Shown here one piece after another: positions 1-8,534 of a stretch of DNA of 29,573 bases. The notes below the pieces were generated by a model that had not been told where the DNA came from, made no database searches, and saw nothing but the letters and a program-made list of their open reading frames with translations. This DNA is from an uncultured Lachnospiraceae bacterium. GTDB taxonomy: Bacteria; Bacillota; Clostridia; Lachnospirales; Lachnospiraceae. The first letter of the stretch is position 1; each line of letters starts with the position of its first letter. Made by a program: the position numbers and the translations under genes. The stretch covers positions 1-29,573 of the forward strand of contig CAJTUC010000041.1 of assembly GCA_910579395.1 (NCBI GenBank), in the 5' to 3' direction.

Positions 1-5
1 AAGAC

Positions 6-48
6 AAAACCGCTGTAACCCCCATAAATACTGGTCTACAGCGGTTTT
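6..48 (-). terminator. Hairpin terminator after the sensor kinase operon
   Basis: A perfect 12-bp inverted repeat (positions 6-17 and 37-48) with a T-rich side lies 37 bases beyond the stop codon of the minus-strand sensor kinase. The stem is GC-rich in the middle and ends in four T on either strand, so it could stop transcription from both sides. The T-tract in the minus direction is short. Confidence 0.75.
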
Positions 49-85
49 TATACTTAACAAACTGTCAAAGACGGGATTATACCAA

Positions 86-2503
86 TTACAGCGCAAAAAT
101 CAATATAACTTTGAATAAATCTCCATCGGCCTCTATTCTGAATTTTCCGCCCTGAAGCTCCGTCAGGCTCCTTGCGATAGCAAGACCAAGACCGCTTCCT
201 TCGGAGTTCCGGGAAGCGTCCCCCCGTACGAACCGCTCGCTCAACTCCTGCGGGTCGCCCAGAATTTCCTGCTCGGAAATATTTTTCATTTCGATACGGA
301 TTTTCGGAGCAGAACCGTCGTTCCCGTCGTATTTCTCCGCCGCCACGAATACCCTCGTATCGTGCAGCGCATATTTGATGATATTGACATACAGGTTTTC
401 AAAAATCCGGTATGTCTTCTGGCTGTCGAGCCGCAGGATGATTTTTTCCTCCGGCACCGAAAAACGCACCTGCAGGCCGGCCTCTTCCATTTTATCTTCA
501 TATTCCAGATAGACCTGCCGCATCAGATGGCAGATATCCACCGGCACAAGTTCCAGATTGACGCTCCCGCTGTTCGCTTTGCTCACTTCAAACAGGTCCT
601 CGATGAGCACTTTCAGCCGCAGGGATTTCCGCTCCAGCGTCTCCAGATATTCCCTGCGCTGTTCTTCCGTCGTATTTTCCTCTTTTAACAGGTCGATATA
701 GGTGATGATGGCCGTCAGCGGCGTCTTCAGGTCATGCGATACATTCGTGATCAGCTCGGTCTTCATCCGCTGGCTCTTGACCTCCTCTTCAACTGCCTTC
801 TGAAATCCGTTCTGAATTTCATAAAGTTCCTGTTTATAGGACTCAAAAATGCCAAAATCTTCGTCGAACGTATTGTTCAGCTGCCCCTCCGAGATGTAAC
901 CGGTAGATGCTAACAGGTTATCATACTGCTGCTGTATCTTATAAATATACTTTTTTAAGAGCCAGTAAAGAACAAAACTGTAAACCAGCACGATGAAAAT
1001 GCCGAGGAACCAGAACAGACACGCCACCGAAAGCAGGCAGAAATTGATAAAAAGAATCTTCCGCAGCACTTTGCTGACATCCTTCTCCAAATCCACGCCG
1101 AGTACCTGTCCCTTCAGTTTCCGGTAACTTTTTTTGCAGCAGGACAGCGCCTTCTCCATGATGATACAGCACAGCACTCTTGTCTTGAAATAACTTTTGG
1201 CATTACGCAGAATATCCGACATTTCCAGACAACAGAAATACCAAAAGCCGAACAATAATGCAAAAAGGACAAAGCCAATGGCCATCTTGGCGATATCGTA
1301 TTCTGCTCCCGCCGACAGCCCGACCGGCAGATTCCACTCCAACCAGTCTAAAAGTACGCCGCTTTCTGCCGTCTGCACATAGTAAACTGCCAGTTCAAAC
1401 CCAAAGGCAAAAAACATAATTGCCGCAAAAGCTACGATCTCGAACGGCATCCTGCGCTCCCGCTTTCCCGTAAGAAGCTCCGGCCTGCATAGGGCAAGCA
1501 TTACCGTCACGAGCGCGATTCCGCCCGCCAGCAGGATATACACCATCTGAATACCGGCATTATAATAACTGTAATCGACCATGCTGGAACCAAAAAAAGC
1601 GAAAGCGGAACCGTAACCTGCCAAAATTTCTTCCTGCTGTGCCTTTGTCATCGCATAGATAAATGTGGCGTTTGCCGCTTTTTTCTGTGAAATGGAAAGC
1701 GTTTTATTGTATCCCTCCGTATCATAATCGTACAGGGCATAGTTCTCTACTTCTTCTCTGTCTATCACGAGCCTTCCGTATCTTCCGCTTTCCGTCGCCT
1801 GAACCGCTTTCAGAAGTTTATCCGCATCACTTCCGCGCACACTGATATTCTGCAGGTTGCCGGCTCCGTCATAGTCCATCACGACATAATAAACATAATC
1901 CTCCAGACCTGCCTGTTCACCGCCGCTCTCCAGTGTATCCGCCAGTTTTTCAATAGGCAGCATCGTATTCTTCAAAAAGGTACCGCTCTCTTTATCCAGA
2001 ACATAGTAATCCATCATCGTTCCAATCGCTTTCACATATTCGTCCCGGATATAAACAACATTCTCCTGTATCTGTCCCGCATACAGCGATAAGATGCTGT
2101 TCAGCTGACTTTCATCCGCAAATTTTGCATTGGCATATCCTTCCATGTCATATGACGTTTCATAATCTTCCTCTTCCGCTGCCGGCCCAAGCCTGAATGC
2201 CCCTTCCTCTACATTTTCCACTTTTTCATCCATGAACAGTTCTTCATAGGTATAAATCTTGTCCCCTCTTTTATCGATCACATTTTTATAAAGGACATAA
2301 TTACTCCGAACCAGACAGGAAAGAAAGTCCTCACTTTCGAATCGTTCCTTTTTTAAGCTTTCTTCATATACCGCCGCTTTCCTGCCAAATTCCGGAAGCA
2401 TCATGACGAACAATGCCGCCGAAACCCCTGCGAGCAGGATTCCCGTCCACCATGCTCTATTGCGTTTTCCTGTGTTACCATTTTTCAATTTTATATCCAA
2501 CAC
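86..2503 (-). CDS. Sensor histidine kinase, multi-pass membrane protein
   Basis: An 805-residue sensor kinase, presumed to phosphorylate the response regulator encoded just upstream. Residues about 18-36 form a first membrane segment. A large extracytoplasmic region follows, then several more hydrophobic segments between about 320 and 510. The HisKA motif VSHDLKTPLTA places the phospho-accepting histidine at residue 590. The ATP-binding domain has an N box (FENLYVNIIKYA) and a G2 box (GSGLGLAIARS) near the end. The start is uncertain: GTG at 2503, TTG at 2500 and TTG at 2488 are all in frame and all overlap the end of the regulator gene, which suggests translational coupling. Two to four extra membrane segments before the kinase core make it larger than a typical two-TM kinase. 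The signal it senses cannot be told from the sequence. Its partner regulator is interrupted by a stop codon. Confidence 0.9.
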   Translation of the reverse strand: MLDIKLKNGNTGKRNRAWWTGILLAGVSAALFVMMLPEFGRKAAVYEESLKKERFESEDFLSCLVRSNYVLYKNVIDKRGDKIYTYEELFMDEKVENVEEGAFRLGPAAEEEDYETSYDMEGYANAKFADESQLNSILSLYAGQIQENVVYIRDEYVKAIGTMMDYYVLDKESGTFLKNTMLPIEKLADTLESGGEQAGLEDYVYYVVMDYDGAGNLQNISVRGSDADKLLKAVQATESGRYGRLVIDREEVENYALYDYDTEGYNKTLSISQKKAANATFIYAMTKAQQEEILAGYGSAFAFFGSSMVDYSYYNAGIQMVYILLAGGIALVTVMLALCRPELLTGKRERRMPFEIVAFAAIMFFAFGFELAVYYVQTAESGVLLDWLEWNLPVGLSAGAEYDIAKMAIGFVLFALLFGFWYFCCLEMSDILRNAKSYFKTRVLCCIIMEKALSCCKKSYRKLKGQVLGVDLEKDVSKVLRKILFINFCLLSVACLFWFLGIFIVLVYSFVLYWLLKKYIYKIQQQYDNLLASTGYISEGQLNNTFDEDFGIFESYKQELYEIQNGFQKAVEEEVKSQRMKTELITNVSHDLKTPLTAIITYIDLLKEENTTEEQRREYLETLERKSLRLKVLIEDLFEVSKANSGSVNLELVPVDICHLMRQVYLEYEDKMEEAGLQVRFSVPEEKIILRLDSQKTYRIFENLYVNIIKYALHDTRVFVAAEKYDGNDGSAPKIRIEMKNISEQEILGDPQELSERFVRGDASRNSEGSGLGLAIARSLTELQGGKFRIEADGDLFKVILIFAL

Positions 2504-3182
2504 CCCACACCACCTTTAAATATTTTGGCTCCTTCGGATTGATCTCTATTTTTTCCCGAATTCTTCTGATATGCACCATGATCGTATCCGTATTGATGGC
2601 CTGTTCGTTCCAGACGCGCTCATAGATTTCTTCCGCGCTGAAAACCCTGCCGGGACTTTTCATCAACAGCAGTAAGATTTTGAATTCCAACGGCGTCAGC
2701 TTCACCGGATTTCCGTCCACGCTCACTCCGACCGTTTATTCGTTCAGTTCCAGACCGCCTATACAATAAATTTTCTCACTGCCCTGCTTTCCGTCCATCG
2801 CTTCCAGATATTTCCGGTAGCGTCGCAGATGAGAATTGACTCTTGCCAAAAGTTCCATCGTCGTAAAAGGCTTCGTCACATAATCGTCCGCACCCATATT
2901 CAGCCCCATGATCTTATCCACTTCTTCCGACTTGGCGGAAAGCATAATGACCGGAAAATCATAGCCTCTTTCCCTGACTTTCATCATCATGGTAATTCCG
3001 TCCATCCGGGGCATCATCACATCCACAATGGCAAGATGGATTTCCTGTTCCTCGATTTTCTGCAGTCCCTCCATGCCGTCTGCCGCCTGTGATACCTGAT
3101 AACCCTGATTCTTTAAATAAATTTCAATTCCTTCACGAATTTCTTTATCATCCTCTACTATTAAAATATGAAATGCTTCCAA
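2475..3182 (-). pseudogene. OmpR/PhoB-type response regulator interrupted by an in-frame TAA
   Basis: The reading frame encodes a receiver domain (acidic pair in VEDD, phospho-acceptor D54 in VDVMMPRMDG, conserved K in TKPF) and a winged-helix DNA-binding domain (from about SVDGNPVKLTPLEF to GVGYKIEKW). Together these are 235 codons, the normal family length. A TAA at 2736-2738 lies between them with the frame unbroken on both sides, so a single base change (CAA or GAA to TAA) explains it. A TTG at 3182 is preferred as the start because GAGAGG lies nine bases before it. An ATG at 3203 is the alternative. The gene overlaps the end of the glycosyltransferase and the start of the kinase. The DNA-binding half could restart at GTG 2726. 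A sequencing error is also possible. Confidence 0.85.
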
Positions 3183-4383
3183 GCTGATTTTCCTCTCTTT
3201 CATGATTGCTGTCCCGGTTATGATTCCGGATAGCAATATTATAATAGACAACCGCCCTTTTCGCAATTTCCTGCATCTCATATTTTTCCGCCGTTTCCAC
3301 GGCACCCTGCTCCAGATAGGTTCTGTCCTGTTTCAAAAGTTCATCCAGCTTATTCTCATATTCCATTTCCGACACAGTTGTCATATATCCATTCCTGCCG
3401 TTTATCACCACATCCCGGACACCCGACGCCTTGACCGCCAATACCGGTGTTCCCGCCGCCATTGCTTCCAACAGCACGATTCCCTGCGTCTCGGATAAGG
3501 ATGAAAAAAGAAAGAGGTCCGCCGCCCTGCAATAATTCTTTACCTTTTCGTTCGGAACCGCCCCAACAAAAGCGATATCTTCCCGAATGCCCAGTTCTTC
3601 TGCCAGACTGCACAGTTTTTCCCTGTACGGCCCGTCTCCCACGACTGCCAGCCGGAAATCTGCAGCGTGTTTTTCTTTCCGCACCGCCAATGCGCGGAAC
3701 AAAAAGTCGAGGTTCTTTTCCTTCGCCAGCCTTGCTACCGTACAGAAAAGGTATTTCTTATCCCCGCGCAGAACTTCCCGCAAATAGTCCGCTTCCTCTT
3801 CATCCGCTGTAAAACTCTCCTTTCCGAGCCCCGTCGGAAGCACAGCAATTTTCGTCTCACTCCCTTTTTCTTCTAAATAATCCTGCATGGACAGCGTAGG
3901 CGCGAATACAAAGTCACATCGAGCCGCATAGTAGTTTACATAATTTTGTACAATACTTTTTGTGACCGCAGATTTTGTACAAGAACTTTGCAAAGAAGGC
4001 AGTTTTAAAATATAGTGCAGGTACTGTTCGTACCGCGTATGATATGTATAGCAAAGAGGCACATGGTACTTTTTCGACAGATACAATGCCGTCTGTCCGA
4101 TCAGCATGGGATGATGCACATGAATGACATCAAAATTTCCTTCCCGGAACCGCTTCTCTATTTTCGGGTCAAGACTGTTCGGTACTGAAAAACCGTTTAC
4201 GACGCCTTTGACCAGTGCCCGGTAACGCACAATATTCTCATCTTTTTCCTGTCCTTCATAATCCGGCGCGAACACGACCACCTCATGTCCGTTCGCGCGA
4301 AGCCCCTCGCTCAGCCTTTCAATCGAAATTGGAACACCCGCGACGAAGGGTTTGTAGCTGTTTGTCATCATTGCAATTTTCAT
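3148..4383 (-). CDS. GT4-family glycosyltransferase, probably glycolipid synthesis
   Basis: A 411-residue GT-B fold enzyme. The N-terminus MKIAMMTNSYKPFVAGVPISI is typical of bacterial diacylglycerol glucosyltransferases and related GT4 enzymes, which move a sugar from a nucleotide donor to a membrane lipid at the inner leaflet. The donor-binding half has FVGAVPNEKV, then the EX7E-type stretch ETQGIVLLEAMAAGTPV and the GVRDVVINGRNGY segment. The start at 4383 is chosen because AAGGAG lies about ten bases upstream. Earlier in-frame codons run into the palindromic element. The gene follows DedA and overlaps the response regulator by 35 bases, so it is probably co-transcribed with both. The substrate is inferred from family resemblance only. 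Mannosyl or other glucosyl transfer is possible. Confidence 0.8.
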   Translation of the reverse strand: MKIAMMTNSYKPFVAGVPISIERLSEGLRANGHEVVVFAPDYEGQEKDENIVRYRALVKGVVNGFSVPNSLDPKIEKRFREGNFDVIHVHHPMLIGQTALYLSKKYHVPLCYTYHTRYEQYLHYILKLPSLQSSCTKSAVTKSIVQNYVNYYAARCDFVFAPTLSMQDYLEEKGSETKIAVLPTGLGKESFTADEEEADYLREVLRGDKKYLFCTVARLAKEKNLDFLFRALAVRKEKHAADFRLAVVGDGPYREKLCSLAEELGIREDIAFVGAVPNEKVKNYCRAADLFLFSSLSETQGIVLLEAMAAGTPVLAVKASGVRDVVINGRNGYMTTVSEMEYENKLDELLKQDRTYLEQGAVETAEKYEMQEIAKRAVVYYNIAIRNHNRDSNHEREENQLGSISYFNSRG

Positions 4384-4425
4384 GGGATTGTCACTCCTTT
4401 TCTGTATTTTCATGAATGGTTTGAA

Positions 4426-4612
4426 AATTCCGTCGTGTGCAGGGCAGGGGATGAGCAAGATTTCCTCTGCGCGGCCCTGTAAAAGGTGTCGGCACTTGGA
4501 TTTTGAATCACTTGTGGTACAAAATCCTTAGTACCGCTACACCTTTTAGCGGCGCGAAAGCGTGCCGCGCAGAGGAAACTTGCTCATCCCCTGCCCTGCA
4601 CACGACGGAATT
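4426..4612. repeat. Palindromic repeat element, copy A, between DedA and glycosyltransferase genes
   Basis: Two arms (4426-4475 and 4564-4612) are complementary over 49 bp with a single one-base bulge. The outer 34 bp pair without mismatch. Inside is a second hairpin: CGGCAC (4490-4495) with GTACCG (4531-4536), then an asymmetric loop (TT against TTA), then GGATTTTG with CAAAATCC. The motif GCGAAAGCGTGCC is at 4554-4566. The same arrangement and motif occur at 19740-19949. A weak GAATG repeat (4414-4418 and 4626-4630) could mark an insertion boundary, but this is not convincing. It lies in the leader of the glycosyltransferase gene, eight bases or so after the DedA stop. Confidence 0.85.
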
Positions 4613-4632
4613 TCACACTCCACACGAATGCT

Positions 4633-5142
4633 TCAACTCAAATAGGCAAATACCGCATCCCCCAGGAAGTAGCCGGCTCCTACGAAGACCAGGTTCCAGA
4701 CAAAGACGCCAAGGGCGGAGCTTACGGTGTATTTCATAAAATTAATTTTTAAGACACCTGCCGGAATGGAGACGAGGGTTCTGATCATGGGAATCAGTTT
4801 GCTTACGAAAATGCCGAAGCACCCTTTCTGCCGTATCATTTCAAAATTCCGCTCGATGGCCTCTCTGTGCTTCGGGAATTTTTTCAGATATTTTTCCAAA
4901 AGCAGGTTTCCGCCCATCCTTCCCAGAAAGTATAAAATCCAGCTTCCAAGCACGCCCGCCGCCAACGTGACCAGCATGACGGTCAGGAAATGGATGTTGC
5001 CTTTGGCCGCCCATACACCGGAAAGCGGCATGATCACCCCCGCCGGAAAACCGGGCATATTCATATACTCGAGCAGCACGATCAGGAAGATCGCAACAGC
5101 GCCGTAGCGGGTGAAATAAAGTGTAAGCATATTGATGTTCAT
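4633..5142 (-). CDS. DedA-family membrane protein (VTT/SNARE-associated domain)
   Basis: A 169-residue polytopic membrane protein. DedA proteins are linked to lipid flipping (polyprenyl phosphate or phospholipid recycling) and to membrane homeostasis. Seen here are the MPGFPAGVIMP-like entry region near residue 28, the GSWILYFLGRMGG segment, and the family motif region FVSKLIPMIRTLVSIPAGV with conserved arginine and proline, followed by a final hydrophobic helix (SSALGVFVWNLVFVGAGYFLGD). It is slightly shorter than most members, about 200 residues. The start at 5142 has AAAGG upstream. An earlier in-frame start at 5199 has no good ribosome site. It heads a run with a glycolipid-type glycosyltransferase and a two-component system, which fits an envelope role. 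Confidence 0.88.
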   Translation of the reverse strand: MNINMLTLYFTRYGAVAIFLIVLLEYMNMPGFPAGVIMPLSGVWAAKGNIHFLTVMLVTLAAGVLGSWILYFLGRMGGNLLLEKYLKKFPKHREAIERNFEMIRQKGCFGIFVSKLIPMIRTLVSIPAGVLKINFMKYTVSSALGVFVWNLVFVGAGYFLGDAVFAYLS

Positions 5143-5172
5143 TGTTGTACGCCTTTCTTTTGTTTCATAATA

Positions 5173-5201
5173 GATTGCAGCGGGCTGAGCCGGCTGCAAT
5201 C
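5173..5201 (-). other. Leader hairpin upstream of the DedA gene
   Basis: GATTGCAGC (5173-5181) and GCTGCAATC (5193-5201) form a perfect 9-bp inverted repeat about 30 bases before the DedA start codon. No T-run follows in the direction of transcription, so it is not a simple terminator. It could be a leader structure or a protein-binding dyad. Apart from this and the inverted repeat at 5337-5399, the 345-base gap between the DedA start and the next gene shows only the promoter at 5436. Confidence 0.4.
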
Positions 5202-5336
5202 CAACTCTAAGTTATTTGGAAGTATTTATAGAATAAACAGAAAAACCGAAGATGGTACGGATGAAAAATGAAAGAATTTCTTACAAAAAGCCACACAATT
5301 ACTTAATGTAACTCTTTATTTCTCCATTATTAAGCG

Positions 5337-5399
5337 TTTATGACCACTATAAAAGGCACTAACGAATATTTCCGCCAATGCCCTCTTACTGGTCATAAA
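5337..5399. other. Inverted repeat upstream of the second two-component operon
   Basis: TTTATGACCA (5337-5346) and TGGTCATAAA (5390-5399) are perfect 10-bp complements 43 bases apart. An inner GGCA/TGCC pair is also present. The outer pair ends 37 bases before the -35 element at 5436. It may be a regulatory dyad, such as a response-regulator site, or part of a structured transcript. No function can be assigned. Confidence 0.4.
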
Positions 5400-5435
5400 T
5401 TCTTATGTATCGGAGCGACAAAAAATAATTTAAGT

Positions 5436-5464
5436 TTGAAAAACAGAATAACATATGCTATATT
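5436..5464 (+). promoter_or_regulatory. Sigma-A promoter of the regulator-kinase operon
   Basis: TTGAAA (5436-5441), a 17-bp spacer, and TATATT (5459-5464) stand just before the AAGGAG ribosome site and ATG at 5487. The short leader leaves the start at 5487 as the only sensible one. The longer open frame from 5340 would include the promoter. Confidence 0.7.
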
Positions 5465-5486
5465 AAGTGAAAAGGAGCTGAGGATT

Positions 5487-6161
5487 ATGCGTATTTTATT
5501 AGCTGAGGATGAAGCTGACTTAAACCAGATCATCACTCGGAAACTTACCTCGGATGGCTACTCTGTTGACAGCTGTTATAACGGCAGCGAAGCCATAGAT
5601 TTTCTGGAAATGGCGGACTATGATGCAGTGATTCTGGATATCATGATGCCAAAGATAGATGGATTCGGAGTTCTGCGCCATATAAAAAATACGGAAAAAT
5701 CTGCACCTGTGTTGTTTCTGACAGCAAAGGATTCCGTTGCGGACAGAGTAAAAGGACTTGACAGCGGAGCCGACGACTATTTAATTAAACCGTTCTCTTT
5801 AGAAGAGCTTACCGCACGCATCCGAGCAATGACAAGGAAAAAATTCAACATAACTGCCAACATACTTCAGGTAGGGGATTTGACACTGGATACGGGCTCT
5901 CATACTGTAAAAAGAGGAGAAAAAGAAATCATGCTTTCCGCAAAAGAGTATAACCTCCTAGAATATCTTATGCTGAATAAAGGGATTGTACTGTCAAGAG
6001 AAAAAATTGAAAATCATATCTGGAATTTTGAATATGAGAGTGGAACAAATGTTGTGGACGTTTATATCAGCTATCTCCGGAAAAAGATCGATGGGAACTG
6101 TCAGGACAAACTCATTCATACGGTAAGGGGATACGGATATATGATAGAGAAAAAAATATGA
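5487..6161 (+). CDS. OmpR/PhoB-family response regulator
   Basis: A 224-residue two-domain regulator. The receiver has the acidic pocket AEDEAD at the N-terminus, phospho-acceptor D51 in VILDIMMPKIDG, T in FLTAKD and K in IKPFSLEE. The C-terminal winged helix runs from about residue 125 to the end, with the recognition region NVVDVYISYLRKKID and the closing hairpin VRGYGYMIEKK. ATG 5487 follows AAGGAG by nine bases. The stop overlaps the kinase start in an ATGA, so the pair is translationally coupled. It presumably controls its own operon and perhaps the PepSY gene downstream. Confidence 0.93.
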   Translation: MRILLAEDEADLNQIITRKLTSDGYSVDSCYNGSEAIDFLEMADYDAVILDIMMPKIDGFGVLRHIKNTEKSAPVLFLTAKDSVADRVKGLDSGADDYLIKPFSLEELTARIRAMTRKKFNITANILQVGDLTLDTGSHTVKRGEKEIMLSAKEYNLLEYLMLNKGIVLSREKIENHIWNFEYESGTNVVDVYISYLRKKIDGNCQDKLIHTVRGYGYMIEKKI

Positions 6162-7555
6162 AGAATCTATCAATCAGGGTAAAAATAACCGCATGGTTCT
6201 CAGGTATTATGGCATTTATTGTTGCCGTAACATTTGGCATTATTTTCTGGGTGAGCAATTCAGTCACCCAGAAAAGCATACAGGATAATTTAATTGAAAT
6301 CGTAGAATTAAATGTGGACGAAATTGAATTTTGCGAGGAAAAAAATTACAGGAAAGAGCTTCAAGATGACCAGTATATTGAATATGCGGACGGATATCTG
6401 GAAATAGATGATGATTTTCTGGATCAGGTGAATGGAATTTATTCTTCCCTTTATCAGGAAACAGGAAAGCTGTTGTATGGGGAAAATCCGTCTGTCAGGG
6501 CAGGTATGGAAATCCCTTTTTCGGACGGCATTGTCAAGAAAGTAACATGGAACAGGACTGTCTATTATGTTTACGACCGTTTGCTTTCCGGTTATGGTAT
6601 TGACGGGCTATGGCTGAGAGGAATGGTTTCCAGGAATCAGGGTACACAGCAGCTTCAGTGGCTTGTCAGGCTTTCCGTTATTGCACTTCCTGCTCTCTTG
6701 CTTCTGGCCGTCATAGGCGGCTACTGGATTGCCGGAAGGGCATTAAAGCCAATACACCAAATTACTCAGACAGCGGCCCGGATTAGTCAGGGACAGGATT
6801 TAGATAAACGTATTCATCTGGGCAGTGGAACGGATGAGCTTCACCAGCTTGCAGATGTATTGGACAACATGATAAATCGTTTGGATAAAGCGTTTAAATT
6901 AGAACAACAGTTTACTTCCGATGCTTCCCATGAACTCAGAACACCCATGTCTGTAATTATGGCACAGTGTGAATACATACTGGAAAATACGAGAACGTCG
7001 GATGAATATGAGGCGACTTTGAAGGTGATTCAGCGGCAGGGAAGAAAAATGTCGAAGCTGATTGAAGATATGCTTTGTATTGCGCGCCTTGAGCAGAATA
7101 AGGACAGTTATCCAAGAGAGATGGTTGATTTCAGCACACTTGTTCAGGATATCTGTATGGATATGGCACTCCTAAAAAGCAAAAATATTGTGCTTGGCTG
7201 GGAGATTGAACCGGGTATATTTCTGATGGGAAATGCCATGCTGCTCACAAGAATGGTTACAAACCTGATAAGCAACGGTTATCGGTATGGAAAGCAGGAT
7301 GGCAGGATTTCTATTCGGTTGAAGTGTGACAACGGCATTCAGTTGTCTGTTGAAGACAATGGAATAGGGATTCCTGATGAACAGAAGGACAGGATTTTTG
7401 GGCGTTTCTACCGGGCAGAGACTGCCCGGTTCAGTGAGGGCACAGGCCTTGGACTTGCCATGGTGAAGGATATAGCAAAATATCATAAAGGAACTATAGA
7501 GGTTGCTTCTGTCGTAGGAAAAGGAAGCAAATTTACCGTAAAGTTTTCTGTATAA
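6158..7555 (+). CDS. Sensor histidine kinase with HAMP domain
   Basis: A 465-residue classical membrane kinase. Hydrophobic segments at about 13-33 and 168-193 flank an extracytoplasmic sensor of about 130 residues that is rich in acidic and tyrosine residues. A HAMP linker follows at about 194-245. The HisKA motif SDASHELRTPMSVIM gives H258. The catalytic domain shows N (RMVTNLISNGYRYG), G1 (VEDNGIGIPDEQ), F (IFGRFYR) and G2 (GTGLGLAMVKDIAKYH) boxes. It overlaps its regulator by four bases. The arrangement resembles CusS/EnvZ-like kinases. The acidic sensor and the PepSY neighbour could point to cations or cell-surface stress, but the ligand is unknown. Confidence 0.93.
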   Translation: MKNLSIRVKITAWFSGIMAFIVAVTFGIIFWVSNSVTQKSIQDNLIEIVELNVDEIEFCEEKNYRKELQDDQYIEYADGYLEIDDDFLDQVNGIYSSLYQETGKLLYGENPSVRAGMEIPFSDGIVKKVTWNRTVYYVYDRLLSGYGIDGLWLRGMVSRNQGTQQLQWLVRLSVIALPALLLLAVIGGYWIAGRALKPIHQITQTAARISQGQDLDKRIHLGSGTDELHQLADVLDNMINRLDKAFKLEQQFTSDASHELRTPMSVIMAQCEYILENTRTSDEYEATLKVIQRQGRKMSKLIEDMLCIARLEQNKDSYPREMVDFSTLVQDICMDMALLKSKNIVLGWEIEPGIFLMGNAMLLTRMVTNLISNGYRYGKQDGRISIRLKCDNGIQLSVEDNGIGIPDEQKDRIFGRFYRAETARFSEGTGLGLAMVKDIAKYHKGTIEVASVVGKGSKFTVKFSV

Positions 7556-7628
7556 TTTTTGATTCTAACGTTGCTCTAATCTTCTTGTATTATACTATTA
7601 TAAAAACAGGAAAGCAGGGATAGATGAT

Positions 7629-8534
7629 ATGAAAAGCTTATTCAGTACACCAAAGAAGGTAATTATTTTAGTGATTTGTGCGGTGGTTGTTATTGCAGCC
7701 GTCAGCATAATTACAGTCAAAAGCACTCTGATCACTAAGGCAGAGGCAAAGACTGTCGCTCTCAGAGATGCCGGTTTGAGCGAAGCAGAAGCATCGGCTC
7801 TGCGTACACGGCTTGAATTTGATGACGGACGTTTTCAATATGAAGTTGATTTCTACAACAATGGTACAGAGTATGAGTATTTAATTCAGGCTAAGGATGG
7901 AGATATTATCGCAAGAGACATTGATAGTGGAAGAAACGGTAATAATGATGTACAGGATTTGCCGCAAGATACAGGGAATCAATTTGCTTCGGATGGAAAT
8001 AGCCCCATGCAGCCGCAAGGAAGTGTGGGAAATCAGCCTGATAAAGAGGGGGATAACACTGTACAGTCGCAGGAAGTTTCCCTTGATGGGGCGAAAGCAG
8101 CAGCGCTTAAGGATGCCGGCCTGCCTGAATCAGATGTCACATTTAAAAAGGCAGAACTTGATTATGACCATGGAACGCAGGTATATGACATTGAATTTTA
8201 TACTTCTGATACAGAATACGAATATGAAATTGATGCTTCCAGCGGAACGGTGCTTGAAAAGAATATTGAGCAATTTCAGGTCCAGACGAACCCAACAAAC
8301 AGTGCCATAAACAGCTCCAGCAATAATTATATTGGAGTCGACCGTGCGAAAGAGATTGCACTAAACCACGCCCAGCTGAACGAATCAGATGTACAGTTTG
8401 TAAAAGCAAAGCTGGAGAATGATGACGGTGGAGTGGAATATGAAATTGAATTCTATTCCGGCAGAACAGAGTACGACTATACTATTGATGCAGTTTCCGG
8501 AAATATTATCGAGTACGATGTGGATTATGATTGA
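7629..8534 (+). CDS. Exported membrane-anchored protein with three PepSY domains
   Basis: A 301-residue protein with one N-terminal hydrophobic segment (about 8-27) that should anchor it with the bulk outside. Three PepSY-like modules follow, starting near residues 37, 152 and 235. Each has an A-K-x-x-A-L-x-x-A-x-L helix, then a strand pair such as YDIEFYTSDTEYEYEIDA and a closing SGxxxE segment. Between modules one and two is a linker rich in Q, N, G and S. PepSY domains are often placed beside two-component genes in Firmicutes and are thought to modulate proteases or kinase sensors. The gene starts 73 bases after the kinase stop. It may belong to that operon or have its own weak promoter. 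AGGGATAG serves as the ribosome site. Confidence 0.88.
   Translation: MKSLFSTPKKVIILVICAVVVIAAVSIITVKSTLITKAEAKTVALRDAGLSEAEASALRTRLEFDDGRFQYEVDFYNNGTEYEYLIQAKDGDIIARDIDSGRNGNNDVQDLPQDTGNQFASDGNSPMQPQGSVGNQPDKEGDNTVQSQEVSLDGAKAAALKDAGLPESDVTFKKAELDYDHGTQVYDIEFYTSDTEYEYEIDASSGTVLEKNIEQFQVQTNPTNSAINSSSNNYIGVDRAKEIALNHAQLNESDVQFVKAKLENDDGGVEYEIEFYSGRTEYDYTIDAVSGNIIEYDVDYD

Noticed and set aside
2736..2738. Recoding of the TAA in the response regulator, for example selenocysteine or pyrrolysine
   Set aside because: Those use TGA and TAG, not TAA, and no recoding structure is seen. Mutation or sequencing error is simpler.
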